Position numbers and translations under genes: made by a program
Origin: 13-2-20CM-68-14 sp046723355
GTDB lineage: Bacteria; Actinomycetota; Thermoleophilia; Gaiellales; Gaiellaceae
DNA: 20,770 nt
NCBI GenBank assembly: GCA_046723355.1
Contig: JBKOUJ010000127.1
Location: forward strand, 1 to 20,770
Reading direction: 5' to 3'
Notes under the pieces: model-generated
The model's input: only the letters and a program-made list of their open reading frames with translations
What the model was told of the DNA's origin: nothing
The model's database searches: none
In this document: positions 1 through 8,176 of the stretch, piece by piece
Layout of the letters: each line of letters opens with the position of its first letter
Numbering within the stretch: position 1 is the stretch's first letter

Positions 1-992
<992 letters not shown>

Positions 993-1000
993 TGATGGGT

Positions 1001-1006
1001 CTCCTT
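1001..1006 (-). promoter_or_regulatory. Shine-Dalgarno of dnaK
   Basis: AAGGAG on the minus strand, 8 bases before the dnaK ATG at 992. It fixes this start and contrasts with the many SD-less starts elsewhere in the window. Confidence 0.8.
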
Positions 1007-1026
1007 GTTTAGCTTGATGTTCCGGC

Positions 1027-1047
1027 TGAGAAAATCTAAGCCTCAGA
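1027..1047. promoter_or_regulatory. Weak inverted repeat in dnaK/aminopeptidase divergent region
   Basis: CTGAG and CTCAG arms, 11 bases apart, lie in the 96-base divergent intergenic region, in the AT-richest stretch (AAAATCTAAG). This could be part of the dnaK promoter or an operator. It does not match HAIR (CTTGAGT-N7-ACTCAAG) or CIRCE well, and the arms are only 5 bp. Confidence 0.25.
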
Positions 1048-1076
1048 GTATCAATGCTGGCAGGCTCGCGCAACCG

Positions 1077-1082
1077 TAGGAT
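1077..1082 (+). promoter_or_regulatory. -10 box of M29 aminopeptidase (leaderless)
   Basis: TAGGAT ends 6 bases before ATG 1089. No Shine-Dalgarno is present, so transcription would start at or next to the start codon. No convincing -35 box. Confidence 0.5.
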
Positions 1083-1088
1083 TCGCGC

Positions 1089-2174
1089 ATGGACCCACGG
1101 ATCGAGGCGTATGCGAAGCTGCTCGTCGAGCGCTCGCTGGACGTCCAACCGGGCTGGCAGGTGTGGATCAACTCGTCCTGGCTCGCGCGCCCGCTCGTCC
1201 AGGAGGTCGTGCGGCTGATCGCGCGACGCGGCGCCTACCCGCTCGTGCGACTCGGCGACGCCGGGATGGAGGACGTGCCCTTCGAGGTCGTCTGGGCGCT
1301 CGAGGCGCCGGCGGAGCTGCTCGCCGAGGCGGCGCCCGCCGACCGGCAGGCCTGGGAGACGATGGACGCGTGGATGAACATCGGCGCGCCGGAGAGCACG
1401 GTTGCGGGCCTCGAGCTCTCGGGCGAGCGTCAAGCGCTACTCGCGAAGGCTCGACATGCGCAGCGCACCCGGCGCCTTACCGATGAGATCCCATGGGTCG
1501 CCTGCCGCTTCCCCACGCCCGCGCTCGCACAGGACGCGCGGATGTCGTTGCGGGAGTTCGAAGACTTCCTCTACGGCGCGTGCCTGCGGGACTGGGACGC
1601 AGAAGGCGAGCGGTTGGCGAGAATCAAGGACCGCTTCGATCGCGCCTCAGAGGTCCGCATCGTCGGCGCCGGAACCGACCTAACCCTCAGTCTCGAGGGG
1701 CGTGAGGGCGAGGTCGACGCCGGTCATGCCAACCTCCCAGGCGGCGAGGTCTACTTCAGCCCGGTCGAGGTCGCCACCGAAGGAGCCGTCCACTTCTCCG
1801 AGTTTCCGGCCTTCCAGGAACCGAACGAGATCGACGGCGTGCGGATGGTCTACCGCGGCGGCCGGGTCGTCGAGGCGTCAGCGACGAGCAACGAGCAGGT
1901 GCTGCTCGAGACGCTCGACCGCGACGAGGGCGCCCGCGTGCTCGGAGAGCTCGGGATCGGCTGCAACCCCGGCATCCAGCGCTACGTCAAGAACACGCTC
2001 TTCGACGAGAAGATCGACGGGACCGTGCACCTGGCGATCGGCCAGGGTTTCACGACGCTCGGCAGCAAGAACGACAGCTCCGTCCACTGGGACATGGTCA
2101 AAGACCTGCGCCCCGGAGGACAGCTCCTGTGCGACGGCGAGGTCGTACAGGAGAACGGCCGCTGGCTGATCTGA
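1089..2174 (+). CDS. M29-family aminopeptidase (AmpS/AmpT type)
   Basis: Cytoplasmic metallo-aminopeptidase that removes N-terminal residues from peptides; family members use a two-metal (Zn/Co) centre. The 361-residue length and the opening (MDPRIEAYAKLLVERSLDVQ) fit the family, though members often reach about 400 residues. Likely metal and catalytic residues, by analogy with Thermus AmpT: E220 in LPGGEVYFSP, E287 in VLGELGIG, H314 in GTVHLAIG, and H333 and D335 in SSVHWDMV. The ATG at 1089 is chosen because the family N-terminus starts there and a TAGGAT box sits 6 bases upstream. It is divergent from dnaK and convergent with the acidic mini-protein genes, whose stop lies 4 bases away. Specificity cannot be read from the sequence. 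Confidence 0.93.
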   Translation: MDPRIEAYAKLLVERSLDVQPGWQVWINSSWLARPLVQEVVRLIARRGAYPLVRLGDAGMEDVPFEVVWALEAPAELLAEAAPADRQAWETMDAWMNIGAPESTVAGLELSGERQALLAKARHAQRTRRLTDEIPWVACRFPTPALAQDARMSLREFEDFLYGACLRDWDAEGERLARIKDRFDRASEVRIVGAGTDLTLSLEGREGEVDAGHANLPGGEVYFSPVEVATEGAVHFSEFPAFQEPNEIDGVRMVYRGGRVVEASATSNEQVLLETLDRDEGARVLGELGIGCNPGIQRYVKNTLFDEKIDGTVHLAIGQGFTTLGSKNDSSVHWDMVKDLRPGGQLLCDGEVVQENGRWLI

Positions 2175-2183
2175 CGACTCAGA
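2170..2183. terminator. Small palindrome spanning two convergent stop codons
   Basis: TCTGA-CGAC-TCAGA contains the aminopeptidase TGA (2172-2174) and the opposing TGA (2179-2181). It is symmetric, so it could act in both directions. It has only 5-bp arms and no T-tract, so its function is uncertain. Confidence 0.3.
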
Positions 2184-2337
2184 CCGGTTCCGTGCCCTCC
2201 TCGCCCTGGTGCGGGCTCGGCTCGTTCTCGACCTCCGGCGGCGACGATTCCTCGTCCAGCCGTTGCTGGGTCGCGTTCCGACCCTCCTCGTCGATGTCCT
2301 CCTCGCCGCTATCCATCGTCCAATCGGTGTCGCTCAT
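2179..2337 (-). CDS. Acidic mini-protein B, 52 residues
   Basis: Function not recognised. The product starts MSDTDWTMDSGEEDIDEEGR, is rich in Glu, Asp, Ser and Pro, and ends GEEGTEPV. It has no membrane segment, no Cys, and is probably disordered. The reading frame is open much further upstream (to 2544), but the start is placed at ATG 2337 because GAAGGGAG lies just upstream and because the upstream stretch is the antisense of the next gene. The last residues resemble those of the 59-residue protein encoded immediately upstream (GDEEGGEPV), and both begin MS plus acidic residues and Trp, so the two may be paralogues. A 12-bp hairpin lies just before its ribosome binding site. Confidence 0.55.
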   Translation of the reverse strand: MSDTDWTMDSGEEDIDEEGRNATQQRLDEESSPPEVENEPSPHQGEEGTEPV

Positions 2338-2352
2338 GTCGCTCCCTTCGGG

Positions 2353-2389
2353 CGCGAAGGCGCCGCAACGCGCAACGGGCGCCTTCGCG
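2353..2389. terminator. 12-bp hairpin between the two acidic mini-protein genes
   Basis: Perfect inverted repeat CGCGAAGGCGCC (2353-2364) and GGCGCCTTCGCG (2378-2389) around a 13-base loop. It lies after the stop of mini-protein A (2411) and just before the Shine-Dalgarno of mini-protein B. There is no T-tract, so it may be a partial terminator, an RNA-stability element, or a translation switch for gene B. Confidence 0.6.
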
Positions 2390-2410
2390 AGCTCGAGATA
2401 CCCCGGCGGA

Positions 2411-2590
2411 TCAGACGGGCTCGCCGCCTTCCTCGTCGCCGCCCATCCCGGCGCCTTCCTCGCCGCCCATGCCGCCGCCTGACTCACCGTCGGAGCCGCC
2501 GCCCATGCCGCCGCCCTCTTCGGTGCCACCGCCCATGCCGCCACCCTCCTCGGTGCCGCCCTGACCGCCTTCCTGTTCCCACTCGGACAT
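2411..2590 (-). CDS. Gly/Glu/Met-repeat acidic mini-protein A, 59 residues
   Basis: Function not recognised. After MSEWEQEGGQGG the protein consists of repeats of the form TEEGGGMGGG (two exact copies) followed by degenerate copies (ESGGGMGG, EEGAGMGG), ending DEEGGEPV. Composition is almost entirely Gly, Glu, Met, Ser and Asp, so it is predicted to be disordered and strongly acidic. The start is fixed by a perfect AAGGAGG 8 bases upstream of ATG 2590; longer in-frame starts up to 2647 lack such a site. It is divergent from moaA (77 bases between starts) and lies upstream of mini-protein B in the same orientation, probably co-transcribed. The strong RBS and regular repeat favour a real gene over chance. 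Confidence 0.6.
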   Translation of the reverse strand: MSEWEQEGGQGGTEEGGGMGGGTEEGGGMGGGSDGESGGGMGGEEGAGMGGDEEGGEPV

Positions 2591-2598
2591 CGGGTTGA

Positions 2599-2605
2599 CC
2601 TCCTT
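2599..2605 (-). promoter_or_regulatory. Shine-Dalgarno of acidic mini-protein A
   Basis: AAGGAGG on the minus strand, 8 bases before ATG 2590. This is the best ribosome binding site in the window and decides the start. Confidence 0.75.
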
Positions 2606-2654
2606 GATCGGTTTAGCCGCCGCTTTCCGCGGCCGGACCGGCGTCAAACGTGGC

Positions 2655-2660
2655 TACGCT
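2655..2660 (+). promoter_or_regulatory. -10 box of moaA (leaderless)
   Basis: GC-TACGCT ends 7 bases before ATG 2668, with no Shine-Dalgarno. The GC just upstream is shared with three other boxes in this window. Confidence 0.5.
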
Positions 2661-2667
2661 CTGCACG

Positions 2668-3657
2668 ATGGATCCGCTACGCGACTCCTGGGGCCGCGAG
2701 ATCAAGTCGCTGCGCGTCTCGGTGACGGACAAGTGCAACTTCCGCTGCCGTTACTGCATGCCGGCCGAGGGCCTCGAATGGCTCGACCGCCAGGAGGTGC
2801 TGAGCTTCGAGGAGATCGCCCGGCTCGTCCGTGTGCTCGCGCGGATGGGCGTCGAAGAGGTGCGGCTCACGGGCGGCGAGCCGCTCGTCCGCCGCGACCT
2901 GCCGGTGCTCGTCGAGATGCTCGCCGGCACGCCCGGCGTCCACGACCTCTCGCTGACGACGAACGGTGTCCTCCTCGACCGCCTCGCCGCGCCGCTGGTG
3001 GAGGCGGGGCTCCGCCGGCTCAACGTCTCCCTCGACTCGCTCTCGCATGTCCGCTTCGCGGAGATCACCCGCCGGGACGCGCTCGACCGGGTGCTCGCCG
3101 GGCTCGAGGAGGCCGAGCGCTACCCGCAGCTGCGGCCGATCAAGGTCAACTGCGTCGCGATCCGCGGCTTCACGGAGGAGGAGGTGCCGGCGCTCGCCGA
3201 CTTGGCCCGCCGCAAGCCCTACGTCGTCCGCTTCATCGAGTTCATGCCGCTCGACGCGGACGACGCCTGGCGCGACGACGACGTGCTCACGGGCGGCGAG
3301 ATCCGCGCTCTCATCGAGGAGCACTGGCCGCTCGAGGAGATCCCAGCCAAGCCGTCGTCGACCGCGAGACGGTTCCGCTTCGCGGACGGCGCCGGCGAAG
3401 TCGGCTTCGTCAACCCCGTCTCGGAGCCGTTCTGCTCGACGTGCGACCGGATCCGCCTGACGGCGGACGGGCAGCTCCGCACCTGTCTCTTCTCGCGCCG
3501 CGAGTGGGACCTGAAGACGCCGCTCCGTGAGGGAGCCGACGATCGGGACATAGAAGAGCTACTCCGGTTCGCTGTCGCCCACAAGGAGCTCAAGCACAAG
3601 ATCAACGAGCCGGGGTTCGTCAAGGCATCACGTTCCATGAGCCAAATCGGCGGCTAG
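2668..3657 (+). CDS. moaA: GTP 3',8-cyclase MoaA (molybdenum cofactor biosynthesis)
   Basis: Radical-SAM enzyme that converts GTP to 3',8-cyclo-7,8-dihydro-GTP, the first step of molybdopterin synthesis, in the cytoplasm. The N-terminal radical-SAM cluster is C23-x3-C27-x2-C30 (CNFRCRYC), followed by LTGGEPLVR. The second, GTP-binding [4Fe-4S] site is C256-x2-C259-x13-C273 (CSTC...TC). The protein ends in the functional Gly-Gly tail (SQIGG). The 329-residue length is normal. ATG 2668 is preferred over an in-frame ATG at 2650 because the family usually begins about where MDPLRDSWGR does, and because a TACGCT box sits 7 bases upstream. No other moa gene is in the window, so it is isolated here. 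Confidence 0.97.
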   Translation: MDPLRDSWGREIKSLRVSVTDKCNFRCRYCMPAEGLEWLDRQEVLSFEEIARLVRVLARMGVEEVRLTGGEPLVRRDLPVLVEMLAGTPGVHDLSLTTNGVLLDRLAAPLVEAGLRRLNVSLDSLSHVRFAEITRRDALDRVLAGLEEAERYPQLRPIKVNCVAIRGFTEEEVPALADLARRKPYVVRFIEFMPLDADDAWRDDDVLTGGEIRALIEEHWPLEEIPAKPSSTARRFRFADGAGEVGFVNPVSEPFCSTCDRIRLTADGQLRTCLFSRREWDLKTPLREGADDRDIEELLRFAVAHKELKHKINEPGFVKASRSMSQIGG

Positions 3658-3699
3658 CGCCTGATTTCCAGGACTTTTCGCGAGCGCCGCCCGCCCCTT

Positions 3700-3705
3700 T
3701 AAAAT
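3700..3705 (+). promoter_or_regulatory. -10 box of the PAP2 gene
   Basis: TAAAAT ends 9 bases before ATG 3715 within an otherwise GC-rich stretch. No clear -35 or Shine-Dalgarno. Confidence 0.5.
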
Positions 3706-3714
3706 CGACAAGTC

Positions 3715-4467
3715 ATGACGACGCTTGCCGCGGTCGGACAGCGGGTGCTTCCACGCGGGTGGGGGGACCTCGCCAAGCAGCTCGCCATCTGGTTCGGGTT
3801 CCTGTTCGCCTACCAGGCCGCGCGCGGAATCGCCGACCGCAACCCGCCGAAGGCCTTCGACAACGGGCTGAAGGTGATCGGCTTCGAGCGCCACATCCAC
3901 GGGCTGGTCGAGCTGACCTTCCAGCGCTTCGTCGACTCGTCCCACCTCCTGATGAGCCTTGCCTCGTGGACGTACTGGAACTCCGAGTTCACCGTCGTCG
4001 GCCTGGCGCTGCTCTGGGTCTACCTCCGCCGCCACGAGGCATTCGTCCGTTTCCGGAACACGATCCTGCTCGCGAACGTGATCGGGCTCGTCGGCTACGT
4101 GGTGCTGCCGACTGCGCCGCCGCGGATGTTCCCTGACTTCGGCTTCGACGACACGCTCTCGCAGTTCGCGAGCCTCAACCACGGCAGCGGCCTTGTCAGC
4201 ATCCTCGCCAATCCCTATGCCGCTATGCCGAGCCTGCACGCCGCGGATGCCCTGATCGTCGGCGTGGTCCTGTTCGCCGTCTGCCGCAACTGGTTCGCGA
4301 AGGTCTTCTGGGCGCTCTGGCCGGCCTGGGTCTGGTTCTCGGTGATGGCGACGGGCAACCACTTCTGGCTCGACGTCGCGGCCGGCGTGCTGGTCGCGCT
4401 CGTGGCGCTCGGCGTCGTCTACGGACGGCCGCTCCGGCGACTGCGCCTGCGGGCGGCCGCCGCTTAG
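3715..4467 (+). CDS. PAP2-superfamily membrane phosphoesterase/phosphotransferase
   Basis: Polytopic membrane enzyme of 250 residues with about five or six membrane segments. It has the PAP2 signature in the form seen in the inositol-phosphotransferase-like (PAP2_3) branch: LPTAPPR (R137), PSLH (172-175, catalytic H175), and GNHFWLD (H216, D220). Members hydrolyse or transfer lipid phosphates at the membrane face. It is the first gene of a cluster with a CDP-alcohol phosphotransferase, Ino1 and a GT-PHP fusion. From this context I infer a role in inositol phospholipid metabolism: either dephosphorylating phosphatidylinositol phosphate or transferring an inositol-phosphate head group. The substrate itself is not visible in the sequence. 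The start at ATG 3715 follows a TAAAAT box; the next gene starts 67 bases after its stop. Confidence 0.88.
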   Translation: MTTLAAVGQRVLPRGWGDLAKQLAIWFGFLFAYQAARGIADRNPPKAFDNGLKVIGFERHIHGLVELTFQRFVDSSHLLMSLASWTYWNSEFTVVGLALLWVYLRRHEAFVRFRNTILLANVIGLVGYVVLPTAPPRMFPDFGFDDTLSQFASLNHGSGLVSILANPYAAMPSLHAADALIVGVVLFAVCRNWFAKVFWALWPAWVWFSVMATGNHFWLDVAAGVLVALVALGVVYGRPLRRLRLRAAAA

Positions 4468-4521
4468 CGGCGCGGATCGGCCGCCTGCCGACGTGCAGAG
4501 GCCCCCGCGCGAGACCGGTGC

Positions 4522-4527
4522 TACGGT
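4522..4527 (+). promoter_or_regulatory. -10 box of the CDP-alcohol phosphotransferase gene (leaderless)
   Basis: GC-TACGGT ends exactly 7 bases before GTG 4535. This spacing, repeated elsewhere in the window, is the main reason for choosing that GTG. Confidence 0.5.
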
Positions 4528-4534
4528 CCGAAAC

Positions 4535-5194
4535 GTGAACCGGACCGCAGTTGTCGGCTCCGTCCAGCAGGCCTACACGGACGGAACCCGGCGCCTGGCC
4601 ACCCGCTACGTCACCCGCCTCGCGCGCACGCGCGTCAGCCCGAACGCACTCACGACCGGCGGCGTGGTGCTCTGCATCGCGTCGGCGTTCGTGATCCCGT
4701 TCGAGAACCGCAACGAGCTGCTCGTGTACTGGCTGGCCGCAGCGCTCTTCATCACGGGCTCGATCCTCGACATTCTGGACGGCGCGCTCGCGCGCCAGAG
4801 CGAGAAGGCGACACCGTTCGGCGCGTTCCTCGACTCGCTCTCCGACCGAGTCAGCGAGGGATTCGTGCTCGCGGCGATCGCATTCGTGTTCGCCCGCGCG
4901 GGCGACGACGTCAGCGTCGTCTTCTGCGTTGCCGCGGTGGCAGCCTCCTACCTCGTTTCTTACGCGCGCGCGAAGGCGGAGCTGATCGGCCTCAAGGGCA
5001 ACGTCGGCATCGGCGGCCGCGCCGAGCGCGTCGTCGTCATCTCGGCAGGGCTGATCCTGGCGCCCCTCGGCGTCCCGCTGCAATGGTTCGTGTACTTCCT
5101 CGCCGCCACCGCCGCCCTCACGGTGGTGCAGCGAATCCTGTCCGTCCGAAAGCAACTCCAGCGAAAGGGAGCAGATGGCTTCGACCAACGGTAA
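4535..5194 (+). CDS. CDP-alcohol phosphatidyltransferase, probable phosphatidylinositol phosphate synthase
   Basis: Integral membrane enzyme of 219 residues. The complete CDP-alcohol phosphotransferase signature is present: D79-x2-D82-G-x2-A-R87-x8-G96-x3-D100-x3-D104 (DILDGALAR...GAFLDSLSD). Members use CDP-diacylglycerol to make phospholipids. Because the gene overlaps ino1 by 20 bases, the most likely acceptor is inositol-1-phosphate, giving phosphatidylinositol phosphate as in mycobacterial PgsA1. This is context inference; phosphatidylglycerolphosphate or archaetidyl-type activity cannot be excluded from the motif alone. The GTG start at 4535 is set by the TACGGT box; an ATG at 4493 would add 14 residues with no promoter or RBS logic. 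Confidence 0.88.
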   Translation: MNRTAVVGSVQQAYTDGTRRLATRYVTRLARTRVSPNALTTGGVVLCIASAFVIPFENRNELLVYWLAAALFITGSILDILDGALARQSEKATPFGAFLDSLSDRVSEGFVLAAIAFVFARAGDDVSVVFCVAAVAASYLVSYARAKAELIGLKGNVGIGGRAERVVVISAGLILAPLGVPLQWFVYFLAATAALTVVQRILSVRKQLQRKGADGFDQR

Positions 5195-6323
5195 GGCCGA
5201 GCGATCCGCCGACAAGGTGCGCGTCGCGATCATCGGCGTCGGTAACTGTGCGAGCTCGTTCGTGCAGGGCGTCGAGTACTACAAGGACGCCAAGGTCGGC
5301 GACTTCGTGCCGGGCCTGATGCATGTCGACCTCGGCGGGTACCACGTCCACGACATCGAGTTCACCGCTGCCTTCGACGTCGTCGAGGGCAAGGTCGGCA
5401 AGGACCTGGCCGAGGCGATCTGGGCCTATCCGAACAACACGATCAAGTTCGCCGACGTGCCTAAGAGCGGGATCACGGTCTCGCGCGGCATGACCCACGA
5501 CGGGCTCGGCAAGTACCTCTCGCAGAAGGTCAAGAAAGCGAAGGGCTCGACCGACGACGTCGTAGGGATCCTCAAGGAAACCGGCACCGACGTCGTCGTC
5601 AACTACCTTCCGGTCGGCTCCGAGGAGGCAACCAAGTGGTACACGGAGCAGATCCTCAACGCCGGCTGCGCGATGGTGAACTGCATGCCGGTCTTCATCG
5701 GCCGCGAGAAGTACTGGAACGACCGCTTCAAGAAGGCGGGCGTCCCGATCATCGGCGACGACATCAAGTCGCAGGTCGGCGCCACGATCACGCACCGGGT
5801 CCTGATGGGCATCTTCCGCGACCGCGGGGTCAAGGTCGACCGCACCTTCCAGCTCAACTTCGGCGGCAACGCCGACTTCCTGAACATGCTGGAGCGCGAG
5901 CGGCTCGAGTCGAAGAAGATCTCGAAGACGTACTCGATCCAGTCGACTGTCCCCTACGAGATCCCGGCCAGCGACATCCACGTCGGTCCCTCCGACCACG
6001 TACCGTGGCTCGAGGATCGGAAGTGGGCCTACATCCGGCTCGAGGGCACGGCGTTCGGAGACGTGCCGCTCAACGCCGAGCTGAAGGTCGAGGTCTGGGA
6101 CTCGCCGAACTCGGCAGGCGTCGTCACTGACGCCGTGCGCCTTACGAAGCTCGCGATGAACAACGGCATCTCCGGGACCCTCGAGGGCCCCTCGGCGTAC
6201 CTGATGAAGTCGCCGCCAGTCCAGTACACCGACGACGCCGCACGCGACCTCGTCGAGGACTTCATCGCTCAGAACGCGCGCAAGAAGACCGCCGCGACGG
6301 CGGAGCCGGTCGAGACCACCTAG
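5175..6323 (+). CDS. ino1: Inositol-3-phosphate (myo-inositol-1-phosphate) synthase
   Basis: Cytoplasmic NAD-dependent isomerase that converts D-glucose-6-phosphate to inositol phosphate, the committed step to inositol lipids and, in many Actinobacteria, mycothiol. The 382-residue protein is the compact prokaryotic type: NAD loop IIGVGNCASS (about 19-28), the conserved block GDDIKSQVGAT (194-204), and NFGGNADF (228-235). The start at ATG 5175 is supported by AAAGGGAG just upstream. It lies inside the end of the CDP-alcohol phosphotransferase gene (20-base overlap), so the two are translationally linked. The downstream GT-PHP gene starts 28 bases after its stop, with its own -10 box. Confidence 0.96.
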   Translation: MASTNGKAERSADKVRVAIIGVGNCASSFVQGVEYYKDAKVGDFVPGLMHVDLGGYHVHDIEFTAAFDVVEGKVGKDLAEAIWAYPNNTIKFADVPKSGITVSRGMTHDGLGKYLSQKVKKAKGSTDDVVGILKETGTDVVVNYLPVGSEEATKWYTEQILNAGCAMVNCMPVFIGREKYWNDRFKKAGVPIIGDDIKSQVGATITHRVLMGIFRDRGVKVDRTFQLNFGGNADFLNMLERERLESKKISKTYSIQSTVPYEIPASDIHVGPSDHVPWLEDRKWAYIRLEGTAFGDVPLNAELKVEVWDSPNSAGVVTDAVRLTKLAMNNGISGTLEGPSAYLMKSPPVQYTDDAARDLVEDFIAQNARKKTAATAEPVETT

Positions 6324-6336
6324 CGAACAGCGGGGC

Positions 6337-6342
6337 TAGACT
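6337..6342 (+). promoter_or_regulatory. -10 box of the GT-PHP fusion gene
   Basis: GC-TAGACT lies 9 bases before ATG 6352. The intervening bases include GGAGG, so this gene may be read both as part of the ino1 transcript and from its own promoter. Confidence 0.4.
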
Positions 6343-6351
6343 CGGAGGCGA

Positions 6352-8076
6352 ATGGGCCTCCGAGTCTGCCTCGTGACGCCGTTCGCCTGGTCGAGGCCGC
6401 ACGACGTCAACGAGCACGTCGAGGGGCTCGCGCGCGAGCTGCGGGCGCTCGGGCATGTCGTGACCGTGCTGGCGCCGTCGACCCGCGCGAGCGACATCGT
6501 CGCCGGGCGGCGGGCGCTCCTCGACGGCGTGGCCGAGCATGAAGTGATCGCACTGGGGCCCGCGCTGCCGGTCTCACGCCGGAGCCGGATCGGTGTGCCG
6601 GTCGGCGTGCGCGCGAACCTGGCGCTCGCTCTGGAGCGCGGCCGGTTCGACATCGTGCACGGTTTCGAACCGGGGCTTCCGAGCCTCTCTTACCTCGCGC
6701 TACGCGACTCGCATGCGCTGGGCGTCGCCACGTTCTTCTCGGCTGAGCGGCTCGGCTACCCGCCCGGAAAACCGCAGCGGGCGCGGCTGCTCTCGCGGAT
6801 CGACGCCCTCCTGGCGACGTCCCCCGAGGTCGCGGAGGCCGCGGAGCTCCGCCTCCCCGGCGACTACAGGGTCGTCTTTCCCGGCGTGGACGCGGAGCTC
6901 TTCCAGCCGTCCTCGAAGCGCAAGCTGATCGTCCTCGAATGGCGGCCCGGGGAGCGCCTCGCGCGCTCGGTGCTGCGCGAGCTGCGCGAGCTGCCCGACT
7001 GGGAGCTGGTCATGCTGCGCACGAAGCCGCTGAGCGGCCGGCCGACGATTCCTCGCACACTCGCCGAGCGCGTGAGCGTCCGCACAGCACGGGACGGCGC
7101 CTCTCGCGCGGCGCTGCTCAACGAGGCGGCGATCTTCGTGCCCGCAGTCGACCGACTCGCTCGCGTGGCGCTCGAGGCGGCCGCAGCCGGTGCGGCGATT
7201 GCCGCGCCCCCGGGCCTGCGGACACAACCGGAGCTCGCCGGCGCCGCCACGGCTCGCCTGGCCGAAGACGACGCGCTACGCGAGCGGGAAGGCCGCGAGA
7301 ACCGCAAGCGTGCCGAGGGACAGACCTTCCCGCACCTTGCGCGCGAGCACGACGCGCTCTACCGCGAGCTGGCAAAACGGCGCCGGATCGCAGGAACGGA
7401 CGAACCGCTGGCCGGCCGTGACTGGATCGTGTGCGACCTCCACCTGCATACGTCGTGGTCGCACGACTGCGCGATCGACGTGGCCGACCTGCTCACGTAC
7501 GCCGAGGCCGAGGGGCTCGGGGCGATCGCGATCACCGACCACAACGTCTTCGGCGGCGCGCTCGAGGCGCTGGCGACGACCACACCGCTGACCGTCATCC
7601 CCGGGGAGGAGGTCAAGACCGACGGACAGGGCGAGGTGATCGGCCTCTACCTGAGCGAGGAGATCCCGCGCGGGCTCTCGTTCGGCGACACGCTGGCCGC
7701 CATCCACGAGCAGGACGGGATCGCCTACCTCCCCCATCCTTTCGACCGCATGCACGCGATCCCGGACGCCGCGACGCTGCGCCGGCACCTCGACCAAATC
7801 GATGTCTTCGAGGTGTACAACGCGCGGCTGCTCTTCGACGCCTACAACGAGGAGGCCCTTCGGTTCGCGCGCAAGTACAACCTGACGATGGGGGCCGGAT
7901 CCGACGCGCACGTGCTCCAGGGCGTTGGCACCGGGACCCTGCGGATGCGCGAGTTCCACGACCGGGAAGAGTTCCTCGCCAGCCTCCGCTCGGCCCAGGT
8001 TCTGCGGCGGCCGAAGTCGCTGCTCTATCTGCAGTCGCTCAAGTGGGCGGCGCAGGCCAAGGAACGGGTCCGCTGA
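6352..8076 (+). CDS. Glycosyltransferase (GT4-like) fused to a PHP phosphoesterase domain
   Basis: Two-domain protein of 574 residues. Residues 1-340 resemble GT4/PimA-like glycosyltransferases (N-terminus LVTPFAWSRPHDVNEHVEGL, then VFPGVDAELFQP around 180-190), but the usual E-x7-E donor motif reads D267-x7-E275 (DRLARVALE) in a shortened C-lobe. Residues 360-574 form a PHP metal-dependent phosphoesterase domain: DLHLHTSWSHD (D362, H364, H366), ITDHN (D396, H397), GEE, PHPFD (H462), and GSDAH (D518, H520). It follows ino1 and the CDP-alcohol phosphotransferase. I infer that it works on inositol lipids, with the PHP half a possible phosphatase and the GT half sugar-adding or only sugar-binding. 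The ATG start has a -10 box and GGAGG upstream. Confidence 0.88.
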   Translation: MGLRVCLVTPFAWSRPHDVNEHVEGLARELRALGHVVTVLAPSTRASDIVAGRRALLDGVAEHEVIALGPALPVSRRSRIGVPVGVRANLALALERGRFDIVHGFEPGLPSLSYLALRDSHALGVATFFSAERLGYPPGKPQRARLLSRIDALLATSPEVAEAAELRLPGDYRVVFPGVDAELFQPSSKRKLIVLEWRPGERLARSVLRELRELPDWELVMLRTKPLSGRPTIPRTLAERVSVRTARDGASRAALLNEAAIFVPAVDRLARVALEAAAAGAAIAAPPGLRTQPELAGAATARLAEDDALREREGRENRKRAEGQTFPHLAREHDALYRELAKRRRIAGTDEPLAGRDWIVCDLHLHTSWSHDCAIDVADLLTYAEAEGLGAIAITDHNVFGGALEALATTTPLTVIPGEEVKTDGQGEVIGLYLSEEIPRGLSFGDTLAAIHEQDGIAYLPHPFDRMHAIPDAATLRRHLDQIDVFEVYNARLLFDAYNEEALRFARKYNLTMGAGSDAHVLQGVGTGTLRMREFHDREEFLASLRSAQVLRRPKSLLYLQSLKWAAQAKERVR

Positions 8077-8176
8077 GCGAGAACTCGACCATGCCCACGC
8101 TACGCGTCCAGTTGGCCGAATTTCTCGTGTCGACAGATAAGCCGAAGTGCCGCAACAGCTACCGAGCAGGCTGACG

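Noticed and set aside
1027..1047. HAIR or CIRCE operator upstream of dnaK
   Set aside because: The arms are only 5 bp and do not match CTTGAGT-N7-ACTCAAG or TTAGCACTC-N9-GAGTGCTAA.
2338..2544. Upstream extension of acidic mini-protein B
   Set aside because: The extra residues are Ala/Pro-rich, overlap the repeat gene in another frame and cross the hairpin; a good SD exists only before ATG 2337.
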